From Microbispora triticiradicis (GTDB lineage: Bacteria; Actinomycetota; Actinomycetes; Streptosporangiales; Streptosporangiaceae), in contig QFZU02000016.1 in assembly GCA_003260025.2 (NCBI GenBank), positions 1 through 41,540 of the forward strand: DNA of 41,540 nt. The letters run 5' to 3'. This document shows, in pieces, positions 7,626 to 15,256 of the stretch. The position numbers were made by a program, and so were the translations under genes. The first letter of the stretch is position 1. Every line of letters starts with the position of its first letter. The notes beneath the pieces were generated by a model that ran no database searches, was not told where the DNA came from, and saw only the letters and a list, made by a program, of their open reading frames with translations.

Positions 7626-7782
7626 GGCCCGGCGAACACGAGCCCGACGCCGAGAAGGGCACCGGCATCGCGACGCTGAGCGTCGCACGAGGCGGGGGCG
7701 GCGCACCACGGCGACACAACCACCTGCCGTTGTGCGAGCAGTACTACAAGTCGCGCCGGGCAGTGCTGTTCACGCCGGTGTA

Positions 7783-7814
7783 CGCCGCCGCCCCCGCGCG
7801 GGGACGAGGCGGCG
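7783..7814 (-). terminator. Hairpin after the Trp-rich gene
   Basis: CGCCGCC (7783-7789) pairs with GGCGGCG (7808-7814), and inside lies the perfect palindrome CCCCGCGCGGGG (7792-7803). It is about 60 bases past the stop at 7873 on the minus strand. There is no T-run, as is common in actinomycetes. Confidence 0.45.
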
Positions 7815-7872
7815 CGGCGCCGCCGGCTCGGAGATGACCATCGTCTTCATGGCGTCACCCCGGGCGGTGCGG

Positions 7873-9081
7873 TCAATCGCAGGACGGGTACGGCCATGGG
7901 CCGTTCAGGTAGTTGAACATGGCGTTCCAGCTGTAGTACCAGTTCTCCGTGTTGGACTGGCACGCAATGAAGTTGTAACCGAAACTGCCCGAGTCGTCGT
8001 CGGGGTAATTGGTGAAGAGCGTGCTGTGGAAGACCAGAAACCATTTCGCCCTGTTGCCGTTGTGTGCCCAGCACAGGGCTTTCAGGGTCTGGTCGCCCAT
8101 GATGCCGGCCTCCTCCAGGTGTTGGAGAGCCGGCCATATTTCAGTCAGATCCCTGGGACGGTCCCAGCCGGAGATGGGCAGAAAATCTCCGCTGTTCGGT
8201 TCGAGGACGGCGACCCGGTTTCCCGCGGTGAGCCAGTAGTAGCCGTTGCCGTCGGTCGTGGCGCAGGAGATTCCGTTGGCCCAGTGGTCTTTCTCTTCTT
8301 GACCGAAGTCTCCGCGGTCGATCCGGCCGAGCCCCGCCCAAATCTCCGTCAGTCTCGACGGCGACCAGGTGAGAGAGTTTCCGTAGCCGTTCGTTCTCGC
8401 GCAGTATGGGCCGTTGAACAGCCACCACATTCCGGTGCGGGGGACGAAGGTGCACGTGTCCAGCCCGCTGTCGAACTCCGCATGGCCCTTGAGGCAGGGC
8501 CATCCGTAGGTACTCCTGAAGTCCCGAGGGTTGACGTGCATGGAGTTCCCGTCGTACTCCGTGGAGAAGTAGATCGACGACACCGAGGACTCGTCCGGAT
8601 TCGAATTGGTGGCGGTGAAGGCCCAACGCTTGTTGTAGAGGTTGATTGAGTTGACAGTCCACCACCGCAGGCCGTTCACGGTGGCCGGAGGGTCCCATCC
8701 TCCCGGGGGGACGTAGCCCTCGTCCGGCTCTGGCATCACGGTAGGATCGGGGATGTATCCCACCAATTTGACCCTTCCGTCCGGCACGCCGTTCGACACC
8801 ACCTTGATCGACTCCGCCTCGGCGTCGATATAGATACTTATCGCCTCGAAGAGCGGCGCGAGTTCTTCGATTGCCTCCATGGACGCGTTCAGAAGCTGAT
8901 CGAAGAGCTTCTCCATGCCGTCGATCCAGATGACCGCCTGTTTGCTCAAGTGAATGGTGTAGCGAAGGCCGTCCAATTCGGTGTAGACGTCCCCGCTGAT
9001 GTCGGCCTTCTCGGTGTCGGCCCTCCGAGGACGCGTGCGGTGCACCAGCGTTCCATCGACAGGTTGATTGGGAAGCGGCAT
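7873..9081 (-). CDS. Trp-rich protein with possible hemopexin-like repeats
   Basis: A 402-residue protein with GAGGAG five bases before its ATG. No signal peptide or membrane segment is visible. Residues 1-100 are acidic and partly helical (KQAVIWIDGMEKLFDQLLNAS). From about 130 the sequence has at least three loosely repeated units built on a W-W-x-N or YYWLTAGNRV strand, followed by LTEIW-x-x-L (SRLTEIWAGL and RDLTEIWPALQHL). That pattern recalls hemopexin repeats, where a displayed value strand precedes a WPGL-type motif; such repeats occur in actinomycete secreted or toxin-associated proteins. Codon use is more AT-tolerant than its neighbours (many AAT, TTT, GTA), hinting at transfer. The hemopexin reading is inference; no function can be assigned. 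Confidence 0.75.
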   Translation of the reverse strand: MPLPNQPVDGTLVHRTRPRRADTEKADISGDVYTELDGLRYTIHLSKQAVIWIDGMEKLFDQLLNASMEAIEELAPLFEAISIYIDAEAESIKVVSNGVPDGRVKLVGYIPDPTVMPEPDEGYVPPGGWDPPATVNGLRWWTVNSINLYNKRWAFTATNSNPDESSVSSIYFSTEYDGNSMHVNPRDFRSTYGWPCLKGHAEFDSGLDTCTFVPRTGMWWLFNGPYCARTNGYGNSLTWSPSRLTEIWAGLGRIDRGDFGQEEKDHWANGISCATTDGNGYYWLTAGNRVAVLEPNSGDFLPISGWDRPRDLTEIWPALQHLEEAGIMGDQTLKALCWAHNGNRAKWFLVFHSTLFTNYPDDDSGSFGYNFIACQSNTENWYYSWNAMFNYLNGPWPYPSCD

Positions 9082-9160
9082 GGCGTCTCCTCAGGACCGT
9101 CACGGACGTGCGCTCGGCAGCGCGCGAGATACGACAAATCACACAGCTGTCATTACATCG

Positions 9161-9189
9161 AGTTTATGAGCGGTGATGCGCCTGTACAA
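9161..9189 (-). promoter_or_regulatory. Promoter candidate for the Trp-rich gene
   Basis: On the minus strand TTGTAC (9184-9189) and TAAACT (9161-9166) are 17 bases apart and leave a leader of about 75 bases before the ATG at 9081. It is the best sigma-70-like match in the stretch. Confidence 0.4.
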
Positions 9190-9618
9190 GAGTTCTACGA
9201 CAGGCGGCCGAGCCTCCGCAAAATCCCACCGGGCGTCCCACACTACGACCTCGATGTTTCCGCTGCTCAGAGATATGCGCTCGATGCCCGGCGGATACCG
9301 CACCGACCCGACGCCCGAAATGACGCCTCCGGAATCTCCTTACCGGTCTGATATGCGTCCGCCAACCGGACATTGTCACAGACCCGGCCCATCCCGCGAT
9401 CCTCATGTGCCCCAATAGTTCTCGCCGAAAGAACAACGTTGAGCGGCGACGGCCCAGCTCATAGGGGAAATCACGTCGCGCGGGACGCCTTCTCATGTGG
9501 CGCGGTATCTGCGTGACGGTCACGGGTGAGGGGTGCTGTACCGCCTACGACACCGGTTGGTGCCTGTGACGTATCGGCCGCTGGCGTGTGACACGTTTCG
9601 CTCGCACTCCGGTCGCCC
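9190..9618. other. Gene-free stretch
   Basis: About 430 bases between the promoter of the Trp-rich gene and the 3' end of the sensor kinase. Open frames on both strands here have no recognisable motif, no convincing ribosome site and codon use unlike the neighbours. I see no hairpin strong enough to call. Confidence 0.5.
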
Positions 9619-10836
9619 CTACCTGGGCAGACGTACGGTGACCACCAGGCCGCCCTCCGGGCGGGCGCGGGCGTCGGCCGTGCCGCCGTGCGCGACCGCG
9701 ATGGCGCGGACAATGGACAGCCCGAGCCCGGCGCCGCGGGCGGACCGGATCCGGTCGCCGCCGTGCCGCCGGAACGGCTCGAACAGGTCACCGACCTCGT
9801 ACGGCGGCACCGGCGGCCCGGTGTTCTCCACGGTCAGGCACGCCCCGGCGTCGTCCTCACGCAGGCGGACCCAGACCTCCCCGTCCCGCACGTTGTACTT
9901 GACGGCGTTCTCCAGCAGGTTGACCAGGCAGCGTTCCAGGAAGAGCGGATCGCCGTGCGCGACCGCCGGATACAGGTCCTCGTGGAGGGTGACCTTCCCG
10001 CGGCGCGGCTGCGGGCCGATCTGCTCCATCGCCGTACGGACGACCTCCCGCAGGTCCACCGGCCTGCGGGTGGTGATCTCCTGCTCCGACTGCGCCAGCA
10101 TGAGCAGCCCGTCGATCAGCCGCTCGTACCGGGCGGTGGCGCCCAGCAGGGCCCGCGCCAGCGCCTTGAGGTCCTCCGACGCCGCGGGCTCCTCCAGCGA
10201 CACCTCCAGCACCGTACGGTTGACCGCCAGCGGGGTGCGCAGCTCGTGGGAGGCGTTGGCGATGAAGCGGCGCTGGGCGTCGAAGACCCGGTGCAGCCGG
10301 TCGAGCATCGCGTCGAAGGTGTCGGCCAGCCGCTTGACCTCGTCCTGCGGGCCGCGCAGGGCGATCCGCTCGTGCAGCGTGCTCTCCGACAGCCGCTGCG
10401 CGGTCTCGGTCACCCGGTCGAGGGGGCGCAGCGCGCGGTCGGCCACCAGGTAGCCCAGCACCACCGCGACCACCCCGACGAGGATCATCACGATCAGCGA
10501 CGACCGGAGCACCTCGTCCAGCACGTCGGCCGCGCCCTGCTCGACGTCGGTGCGTATGCGCCGCGCGACCACGTCCGTGCCGAGCACGCCGCCGGGCAGG
10601 GTGTCACCTGGCAGAGAGTCACTGGGCAGGGTGGAGCCGGACACCGCGGGGGTGGGGCGCGCGCCGCCGGTCACCTTGTCCACCGCCACGACGAACCGCT
10701 GGTTGAGCGCCCGGGCGGTCAGCAGGTGGGTGAACCACAGCAGCACCGAGCCCGCGACGAAGAACAGCCCGCCGTACAGCAGGGTGAGCCGCGTCCGCAG
10801 CCCCAGCCTGCGCCACACCAGCAGACGCCGGGTCAC
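9619..10836 (-). CDS. Membrane sensor histidine kinase
   Basis: A 405-residue kinase with two membrane helices (about residues 16-36 and 106-128). Between them is a short extracytoplasmic loop containing a threefold LP-x-D-x repeat (STLPSDSLPGDTLPGG). A HAMP segment (RALRPLDRVTETAQRL) follows, then the phosphoacceptor helix FIANASHELRTPL, N-box CLVNLLENAVKYN, and G-box GAGLGLSIVRA. The GTG start overlaps the TGA of the response regulator (GTGA), so the pair is coupled. It sits divergent from a lipoprotein-exporter operon that it probably controls. The small sensor loop suggests it detects a membrane-proximal signal rather than a large ligand. Confidence 0.92.
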   Translation of the reverse strand: MTRRLLVWRRLGLRTRLTLLYGGLFFVAGSVLLWFTHLLTARALNQRFVVAVDKVTGGARPTPAVSGSTLPSDSLPGDTLPGGVLGTDVVARRIRTDVEQGAADVLDEVLRSSLIVMILVGVVAVVLGYLVADRALRPLDRVTETAQRLSESTLHERIALRGPQDEVKRLADTFDAMLDRLHRVFDAQRRFIANASHELRTPLAVNRTVLEVSLEEPAASEDLKALARALLGATARYERLIDGLLMLAQSEQEITTRRPVDLREVVRTAMEQIGPQPRRGKVTLHEDLYPAVAHGDPLFLERCLVNLLENAVKYNVRDGEVWVRLREDDAGACLTVENTGPPVPPYEVGDLFEPFRRHGGDRIRSARGAGLGLSIVRAIAVAHGGTADARARPEGGLVVTVRLPR

Positions 10837-11486
10837 AGGCGGTACCCCCGGCCCGGGACGTTCTCGATCACCGGGGGGTCGCCCAGCTTCCTGCGCAGCG
10901 AGGTGAGGGTGACGCGCAGCACGCCCGTCCCGGCGCCGGCGTGCTCGTCCCACACGCTCGCGCGCAGCCGCGCCGAGCTGACCAGTCCGCCGCCGGCGCG
11001 CATCAGCTCGCGCAGCACGTCGAACTCGCGGCGGCCCAGCGCCACCTGCCGTCCGTCCCGGGTCACCGTACGGCGGGCCGGGTCGAGCCGGATCCCGGCC
11101 CGCTCCAGCACCGGCGGCGCGGCCCGGGGCGAGCGCCTGGCCAGTGCCCGGACCCGCGCCACCAGCTCGGCGAACGCGAACGGCTTGACCAGGTAGTCGT
11201 CGGCGCCCAGGGCCAGACCGCCGACCCGGTCCCGCACGCGCCCCGCCGCGGTCAGCATGAGGATCCGGCTCGCGCCGCTCGCGGCGGCCAGCTCCCGGCA
11301 CACCTCGTCCCCGTGCACGTCGGGCAGGTCGCGGTCGAGCACCACCACGTCGTAGTCCACGTAGGCGGTCAGCTCCAGCGCCTCCCGGCCGTCGTAGGCC
11401 ACGTCCACCGCGATCGCGTGCAGCCGCAGCCCCCGGGCGACGGCGTCGGCCAGTTGTTCCTCGTCCTCGACCACCAGCACCCGCAT
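10833..11486 (-). CDS. OmpR-family response regulator
   Basis: A 217-residue regulator. The receiver domain (1-115) has acidic residues VEDEE, phosphoacceptor Asp in VVLDRDLPD near residue 51, Thr in MLTA, and Lys in LVKPF. The C-terminal winged helix (125-217) includes GRREFDVLRELM and TLTSLRRKLGDPPVIENVPGRGYRL. It precedes its kinase and overlaps it by 4 bases. A CGGATAAG/CTTATCCG inverted repeat lies in the divergent gap and may be its site. Confidence 0.93.
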   Translation of the reverse strand: MRVLVVEDEEQLADAVARGLRLHAIAVDVAYDGREALELTAYVDYDVVVLDRDLPDVHGDEVCRELAAASGASRILMLTAAGRVRDRVGGLALGADDYLVKPFAFAELVARVRALARRSPRAAPPVLERAGIRLDPARRTVTRDGRQVALGRREFDVLRELMRAGGGLVSSARLRASVWDEHAGAGTGVLRVTLTSLRRKLGDPPVIENVPGRGYRL

Positions 11487-11533
11487 CCTCGCCTCCCGCT
11501 CGGCACCGACAGTGACGCACGCGGTGTTAGGCG

Positions 11534-11580
11534 CGGATAAGCGAAGCCTCCCGGACGCCCGGCGGGCTCCTCCTTATCCG
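11534..11580. promoter_or_regulatory. Inverted repeat in the two-component/exporter divergent region
   Basis: CGGATAAG (11534-11541) is mirrored exactly by CTTATCCG (11573-11580), with related GTGTTAG and GTGTTTAG flanks outside each arm. The spacing of 31 bases between arms would place both sites on about the same face of the helix. It is a plausible binding site for the adjacent OmpR-type regulator acting on both transcripts. Confidence 0.4.
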
Positions 11581-11649
11581 TGTTTAGCACCGGCTGCGCT
11601 GGAGTTGGGCCCCGTCCCGGGCGAAGGCCCCGGGGGAGGAGGAACGACC

Positions 11650-12180
11650 ATGCGCTCACGACCCGTACGGGCGGGGCTGTGCCTGGCCCTGGCGACGACT
11701 CTGGTGACGGCGGCCGGCTGCGGCGACGCCCCGGACGGCGACGGAATCGCCGCCGCCGGCGGTGGCGCCGCTACCGGGACCACGGCCGCGCCGTCCGCCT
11801 CGGCGAGCACGGACCTGCGCGAGGCCCAGCTGAAGTTCGCCCAGTGCATGCGCGAGCACGGCGTCGACATGCCCGATCCCGACGCCCAGGGCCGCGTCCA
11901 GATCCGCGCCCGGAAGGGGGAGGAAGCGACGACCCGCGAGGCCATGCGAGCCTGCGAGCACTTCATGAAGAACGCCGTCGGCGACCGGGCGGGCGCCGAC
12001 GACCCCCGGGAACGCGACCGGATGCTCAAGTTCGCCCAGTGCATGCGCGAGCACGGCGTCGACATGGCCGACCCCCAGCCCGGCGAAGGGCTCCTCGTCA
12101 AGGTCAAGCCGGGCCAGGAGAAGACGATGGAGGCGGCGCAGAAGGCGTGCGAGGAGTTCGCGCCGGGGGGGCGGCCGTGA
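11650..12180 (+). CDS. Lipoprotein with two Cys-containing repeats
   Basis: A 176-residue exported lipoprotein: signal peptide with lipobox TAAGC near residue 26, then a Gly/Ala/Ser linker. Two tandem units follow, beginning LKFAQCMREHGVDM(P/A)DP and ending (R/K)ACE-x-F, about 65 residues each, with two Cys per unit. The first 39 bases of the two units are identical at DNA level. ATG at 11650 was chosen for its GGAGGAGGA ribosome site. Its stop overlaps the next gene (GTGA), so it is the first gene of the exporter operon. Similar small lipoproteins travel with membrane-fusion/MacB-type exporters in actinobacteria, but I know no defined role. Confidence 0.85.
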   Translation: MRSRPVRAGLCLALATTLVTAAGCGDAPDGDGIAAAGGGAATGTTAAPSASASTDLREAQLKFAQCMREHGVDMPDPDAQGRVQIRARKGEEATTREAMRACEHFMKNAVGDRAGADDPRERDRMLKFAQCMREHGVDMADPQPGEGLLVKVKPGQEKTMEAAQKACEEFAPGGRP

Positions 12181-13265
12181 CGCGCCGCGCCCTGGTCCTC
12201 GCCGGGGCGGGCGTCCTGGCGCTGGCCGCAGCGGGAACGGCCGTCGCCGTGGCGGGCGGCGGCCCCTTCGGAGGGCCGGGTGGAGGAGACGGCGCGGGCG
12301 GACCCTCCACGCCGGCCGTCCCCGCCACCACCCCGATCACCCGGCAGGACCTGGTGGACACCAAGACCGTGGAGGGATCGCTCACCTACTCCGGGGAGCG
12401 GCGGATCGTCACCGACGCCCGGGGCGTCGTGACCTGGGTGCCCGCCGAGGGAGCGGTCGTCCGCCGGGGGCGCCCGCTGCTGCGGGTCGCCCGCCGCCCG
12501 GTCGTGCTGATGTACGGCACGCTGCCGCTCTACCGTACGCTCCGGCAGGGCGTCGCGGACGGGCCGGACGTCGAGCAGCTCGAACGCAACCTCAAGGTCC
12601 TCGGCTACGGCGGCGACCTGACGGTGGACGACCACTTCAGCTACGCCACCTACCTCGCCGTCAGGCAGTGGCAGGACGACGCCGGGCTGCCGCGGACCGG
12701 GCAGGTGGACGCCACCCAGGTGGTGTTCCTGCCCGCCGCCGCCCGGGTGACCGACGCCAGGGCCGAGGTCGGCGCCAGGACCGCCCCAGGGCAACCGGCC
12801 CTGGTCGTTTCGGGCCTGCGCCGCGTCGTCCACGTCGACCTGTCCACGAGCGACCAGGCGCTGGTGCGGAAGGGCGCCAGAGTCACCGTGGAGCTGCCCG
12901 GCGGTGAACGCGTCAGGGGCAGGGTGACCTCGGTCGGCACGGTCGCCAAGGCGGCCTCGCAGGGCGAGGGACAGGACGAGGACAGCACCGTCGATGTGGA
13001 CATCACACTGGCCAAGGCCCCCAGAACCCGGCTCGACAGAGCGCCTGTGCAGGTGGAGCTGGTCAGCGAACGCCGCCGCGACGTGCTGGCCGTGCCGGTG
13101 GAGGCGCTGCTCGCGCTGCGCGAGGGCGGCTTCGGTGTGGAGGTGGCCGAGGGCGCCGCGACCCGGATCGTGCCGGTGGAGACCGGCGCCTTCGGCGGCG
13201 GCATGGTCGAGATCACCGGCGCCGGGCTCGCCGAGGGCATGAAGGTCGGGGTGCCCGCCCCGTGA
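12177..13265 (+). CDS. Membrane-fusion (HlyD-like) protein with peptidoglycan-binding domain
   Basis: A 362-residue periplasmic-type adaptor. An N-terminal membrane anchor (residues 5-28) is followed by a beta-barrel/lipoyl-like segment (GVVTWVPAEGAVVRRGRPLLRV). A PG_binding_1 domain is at about 120-180 (DVEQLERNLKVLGYGG, YLAVRQWQDDAGLPRTGQVD). C-terminal beta domains follow (VTVELPGGERVRGRVTSVGTV and DVLAVPVEALLALREGG). GTG start overlaps the lipoprotein stop, and its own stop overlaps the ATPase start. It presumably links the permease to the cell wall. Confidence 0.88.
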   Translation: MTRRALVLAGAGVLALAAAGTAVAVAGGGPFGGPGGGDGAGGPSTPAVPATTPITRQDLVDTKTVEGSLTYSGERRIVTDARGVVTWVPAEGAVVRRGRPLLRVARRPVVLMYGTLPLYRTLRQGVADGPDVEQLERNLKVLGYGGDLTVDDHFSYATYLAVRQWQDDAGLPRTGQVDATQVVFLPAAARVTDARAEVGARTAPGQPALVVSGLRRVVHVDLSTSDQALVRKGARVTVELPGGERVRGRVTSVGTVAKAASQGEGQDEDSTVDVDITLAKAPRTRLDRAPVQVELVSERRRDVLAVPVEALLALREGGFGVEVAEGAATRIVPVETGAFGGGMVEITGAGLAEGMKVGVPAP

Positions 13266-14026
13266 ACCGGCCACCGAACGAGCTCACCCGCACCGGCGGG
13301 CCGTACGTCGTGGAACTGCGCGAGGTGACCCGGACCTACGGCGGCGTGCGGGCGCTGCGCGGGGTGGACCTGCTCGTCGAGCGGGGCGAGCTGGTGGCCG
13401 TCGCCGGGCCGTCCGGGTCGGGGAAGTCGACCATGCTCCACCTGATCGGCACGCTCGACCGGCCCACCACCGGCACCGTGCGGATCGCCGGGCACGACGT
13501 GCCGGGGCTGTCGGACCGCGAGCTGTCCGCGCTGCGCGCCCGCCACCTGGGATTCGTCTTCCAGCAGTTCCACCTCGCCCCCGGGGTCGCCGCGCTGGAC
13601 AACGTCGCCGACGGGCTCCTCTACACGGGCGTCCCACCGCGCGCCCGGCGCGAGAAGGCCGCCGCGGCGCTGGAACGCGTGGGCCTCGGCCACCGCCTCG
13701 GCCACCGGCCCCACCAACTGTCGGGCGGCGAGCAGCAACGCGTGGCGGTGGCCCGCGCGGTGGCGGGCGACCCGCCGCTGCTGCTCGCCGACGAACCGAC
13801 GGGCAACCTCGACTCGGCGGCCGGGACCGAGGTGCTGGCCGTCCTACGGGACCTGCACGCCTCCGGCACCACGATCCTGGTCATCACCCACGACGCGGAG
13901 ATCGCGGCGTGGTGCCCGCGCCAGGTGCGCGTCCGCGACGGGCGGATCGCCGGCGACGACGGCCCGGGAACAGGCCGTCGCCCGCCCGGGCCCGTCCCCG
14001 CGACCACGAAGGGAGCAGCACGATGA
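13262..14026 (+). CDS. ABC exporter ATPase (MacB/LolD type)
   Basis: A 254-residue ATPase with Walker A GPSGSGKST, Q-loop FVFQQFHLAPG, signature LSGGEQQRVAVARA, Walker B LLLADEPTGNLD and switch His in VITHDAEIA. The sequence belongs to the MacB/LolD/FtsE group that pairs with FtsX-like permeases and drives a mechanical cycle rather than direct passage through the membrane. Start GTG and stop both overlap the neighbouring genes. The Arg/Pro-rich tail is not conserved in the family. Confidence 0.93.
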   Translation: MNRPPNELTRTGGPYVVELREVTRTYGGVRALRGVDLLVERGELVAVAGPSGSGKSTMLHLIGTLDRPTTGTVRIAGHDVPGLSDRELSALRARHLGFVFQQFHLAPGVAALDNVADGLLYTGVPPRARREKAAAALERVGLGHRLGHRPHQLSGGEQQRVAVARAVAGDPPLLLADEPTGNLDSAAGTEVLAVLRDLHASGTTILVITHDAEIAAWCPRQVRVRDGRIAGDDGPGTGRRPPGPVPATTKGAAR

Positions 14027-15231
14027 CCGGCGAGACGACCGGCGGGCGGCTCGTCCCCGCCCGGCTCGGGCCCTCCGACGTCCTGCGGACCGGTATGGCC
14101 GGGCTGCGCACCCGCCCCGCCCGGGTGATCCTGTCCGCGCTCGGCATCGCCATCGGCATCGCGACCATGATCGCCGTGCTGGGCGTCTCGGCCTCCTCCC
14201 GGGAGGAGCTGCTGCGCCGCCTCGACCGGCTCGGCACCAACCTGCTGACCGTCTCGCCGGGCCGCACGCTGTTCGGCGAGCAGGCGAAGCTGCCGGAGGA
14301 GGCGCTGCGCATGGTCCGGCGCATCGGACCGGTCCGCACGGCGTCGGCGACCGGGGTGGTCGACACGACGATCCGGCGCACCAACCACATCCCCGAGGCG
14401 GTGACCGGCGGCATCGCCGTCCAGGCCGCCACGTCCGGCCTGCTCGCCACCCTGGAGGGCCGGGTGACCGCGGGCACCTGGCTGAACGCCGCCACCGAGA
14501 CGCGGCCCGCCGTCGTGCTGGGCGCCAGGGCCGCCGAGCGGCTCGGCGTCACCCGGACCGGCGTACGGGTCTGGATGGGCGAACGGTGGTTCACCGTCGT
14601 CGGCATCCTCGGCCCGATGCCGCTCGCCCCCGAGATCGAACGCTCGGCGCTGGTCGGCTTCCCCGCCGCCGCCGACTACCTGGGCTTCGACGGCCACCCG
14701 ACGACGATCTACGAACGGTCGGCCGAGGAGTCGGTGGAGGCCGTACGGGCCGTGCTGCCGCGCACGGTCAACCCGGAGAACCCGGAGGAGGTGACGGTGA
14801 GCAGGCCCTCGGACGCGCTCGCCGCCCGGGCGGCCGCCGCGAGCGCCTTCACCGGCCTGCTGCTGGGCCTCGGCGCGGTGGCCCTGCTCGTCGGCGGGGT
14901 CGGCGTCGCCAACACCATGGTGATCTCGGTGCTGGAGCGGCGCAGGGAGATCGGCCTGCGCCGCTCGCTCGGCGCCACCCGCGGGCAGGTGCGCCTGCAG
15001 TTCCTCACCGAGTCGCTGCTGCTGTCGGCCCTCGGCGGGCTGGCGGGCACGGTGCTCGGCGGCCTGGCGACCATCGCCTACGCGCTGGCCCGGGGCTGGC
15101 CGCCGGTGGTGCCGCCCTGGGCGTTCGCAGGGGCGGCCGGCGCCGCGCTGGTCATCGGCACGATCGCCGGTCTCTACCCGGCGATGCGCGCCGCCCGGCT
15201 GCCGCCGACGGCCGCGCTGTCGGCCACCTGA
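14023..15231 (+). CDS. MacB-type ABC permease (FtsX domain)
   Basis: A 402-residue permease: membrane helix near residues 35-55, a large extracytoplasmic MacB_PCD domain (about 60-265), then three helices (275-305, 330-350, 365-385) with the FtsX motif GVANTMVISVLERRREIGLRRSLGATRGQVRLQFLTES. ATG at 14023 overlaps the ATPase stop. Together with the adaptor and ATPase it forms a complete tripartite-like exporter, for which antimicrobial peptides or envelope lipids are reasonable but unproven substrates. Confidence 0.92.
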   Translation: MTGETTGGRLVPARLGPSDVLRTGMAGLRTRPARVILSALGIAIGIATMIAVLGVSASSREELLRRLDRLGTNLLTVSPGRTLFGEQAKLPEEALRMVRRIGPVRTASATGVVDTTIRRTNHIPEAVTGGIAVQAATSGLLATLEGRVTAGTWLNAATETRPAVVLGARAAERLGVTRTGVRVWMGERWFTVVGILGPMPLAPEIERSALVGFPAAADYLGFDGHPTTIYERSAEESVEAVRAVLPRTVNPENPEEVTVSRPSDALAARAAAASAFTGLLLGLGAVALLVGGVGVANTMVISVLERRREIGLRRSLGATRGQVRLQFLTESLLLSALGGLAGTVLGGLATIAYALARGWPPVVPPWAFAGAAGAALVIGTIAGLYPAMRAARLPPTAALSAT

Positions 15232-15256
15232 TGACCGGCCACCTGACCGGGCGGGG

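Noticed and set aside
7475..7837. 120-codon frame as an intact gene
   Set aside because: No ribosome site and no coherent domain. Part of it fits a frameshifted transposase better.
9619..15231. Antibiotic biosynthesis or named resistance cluster
   Set aside because: No biosynthetic enzymes present; exporter and kinase families are generic.
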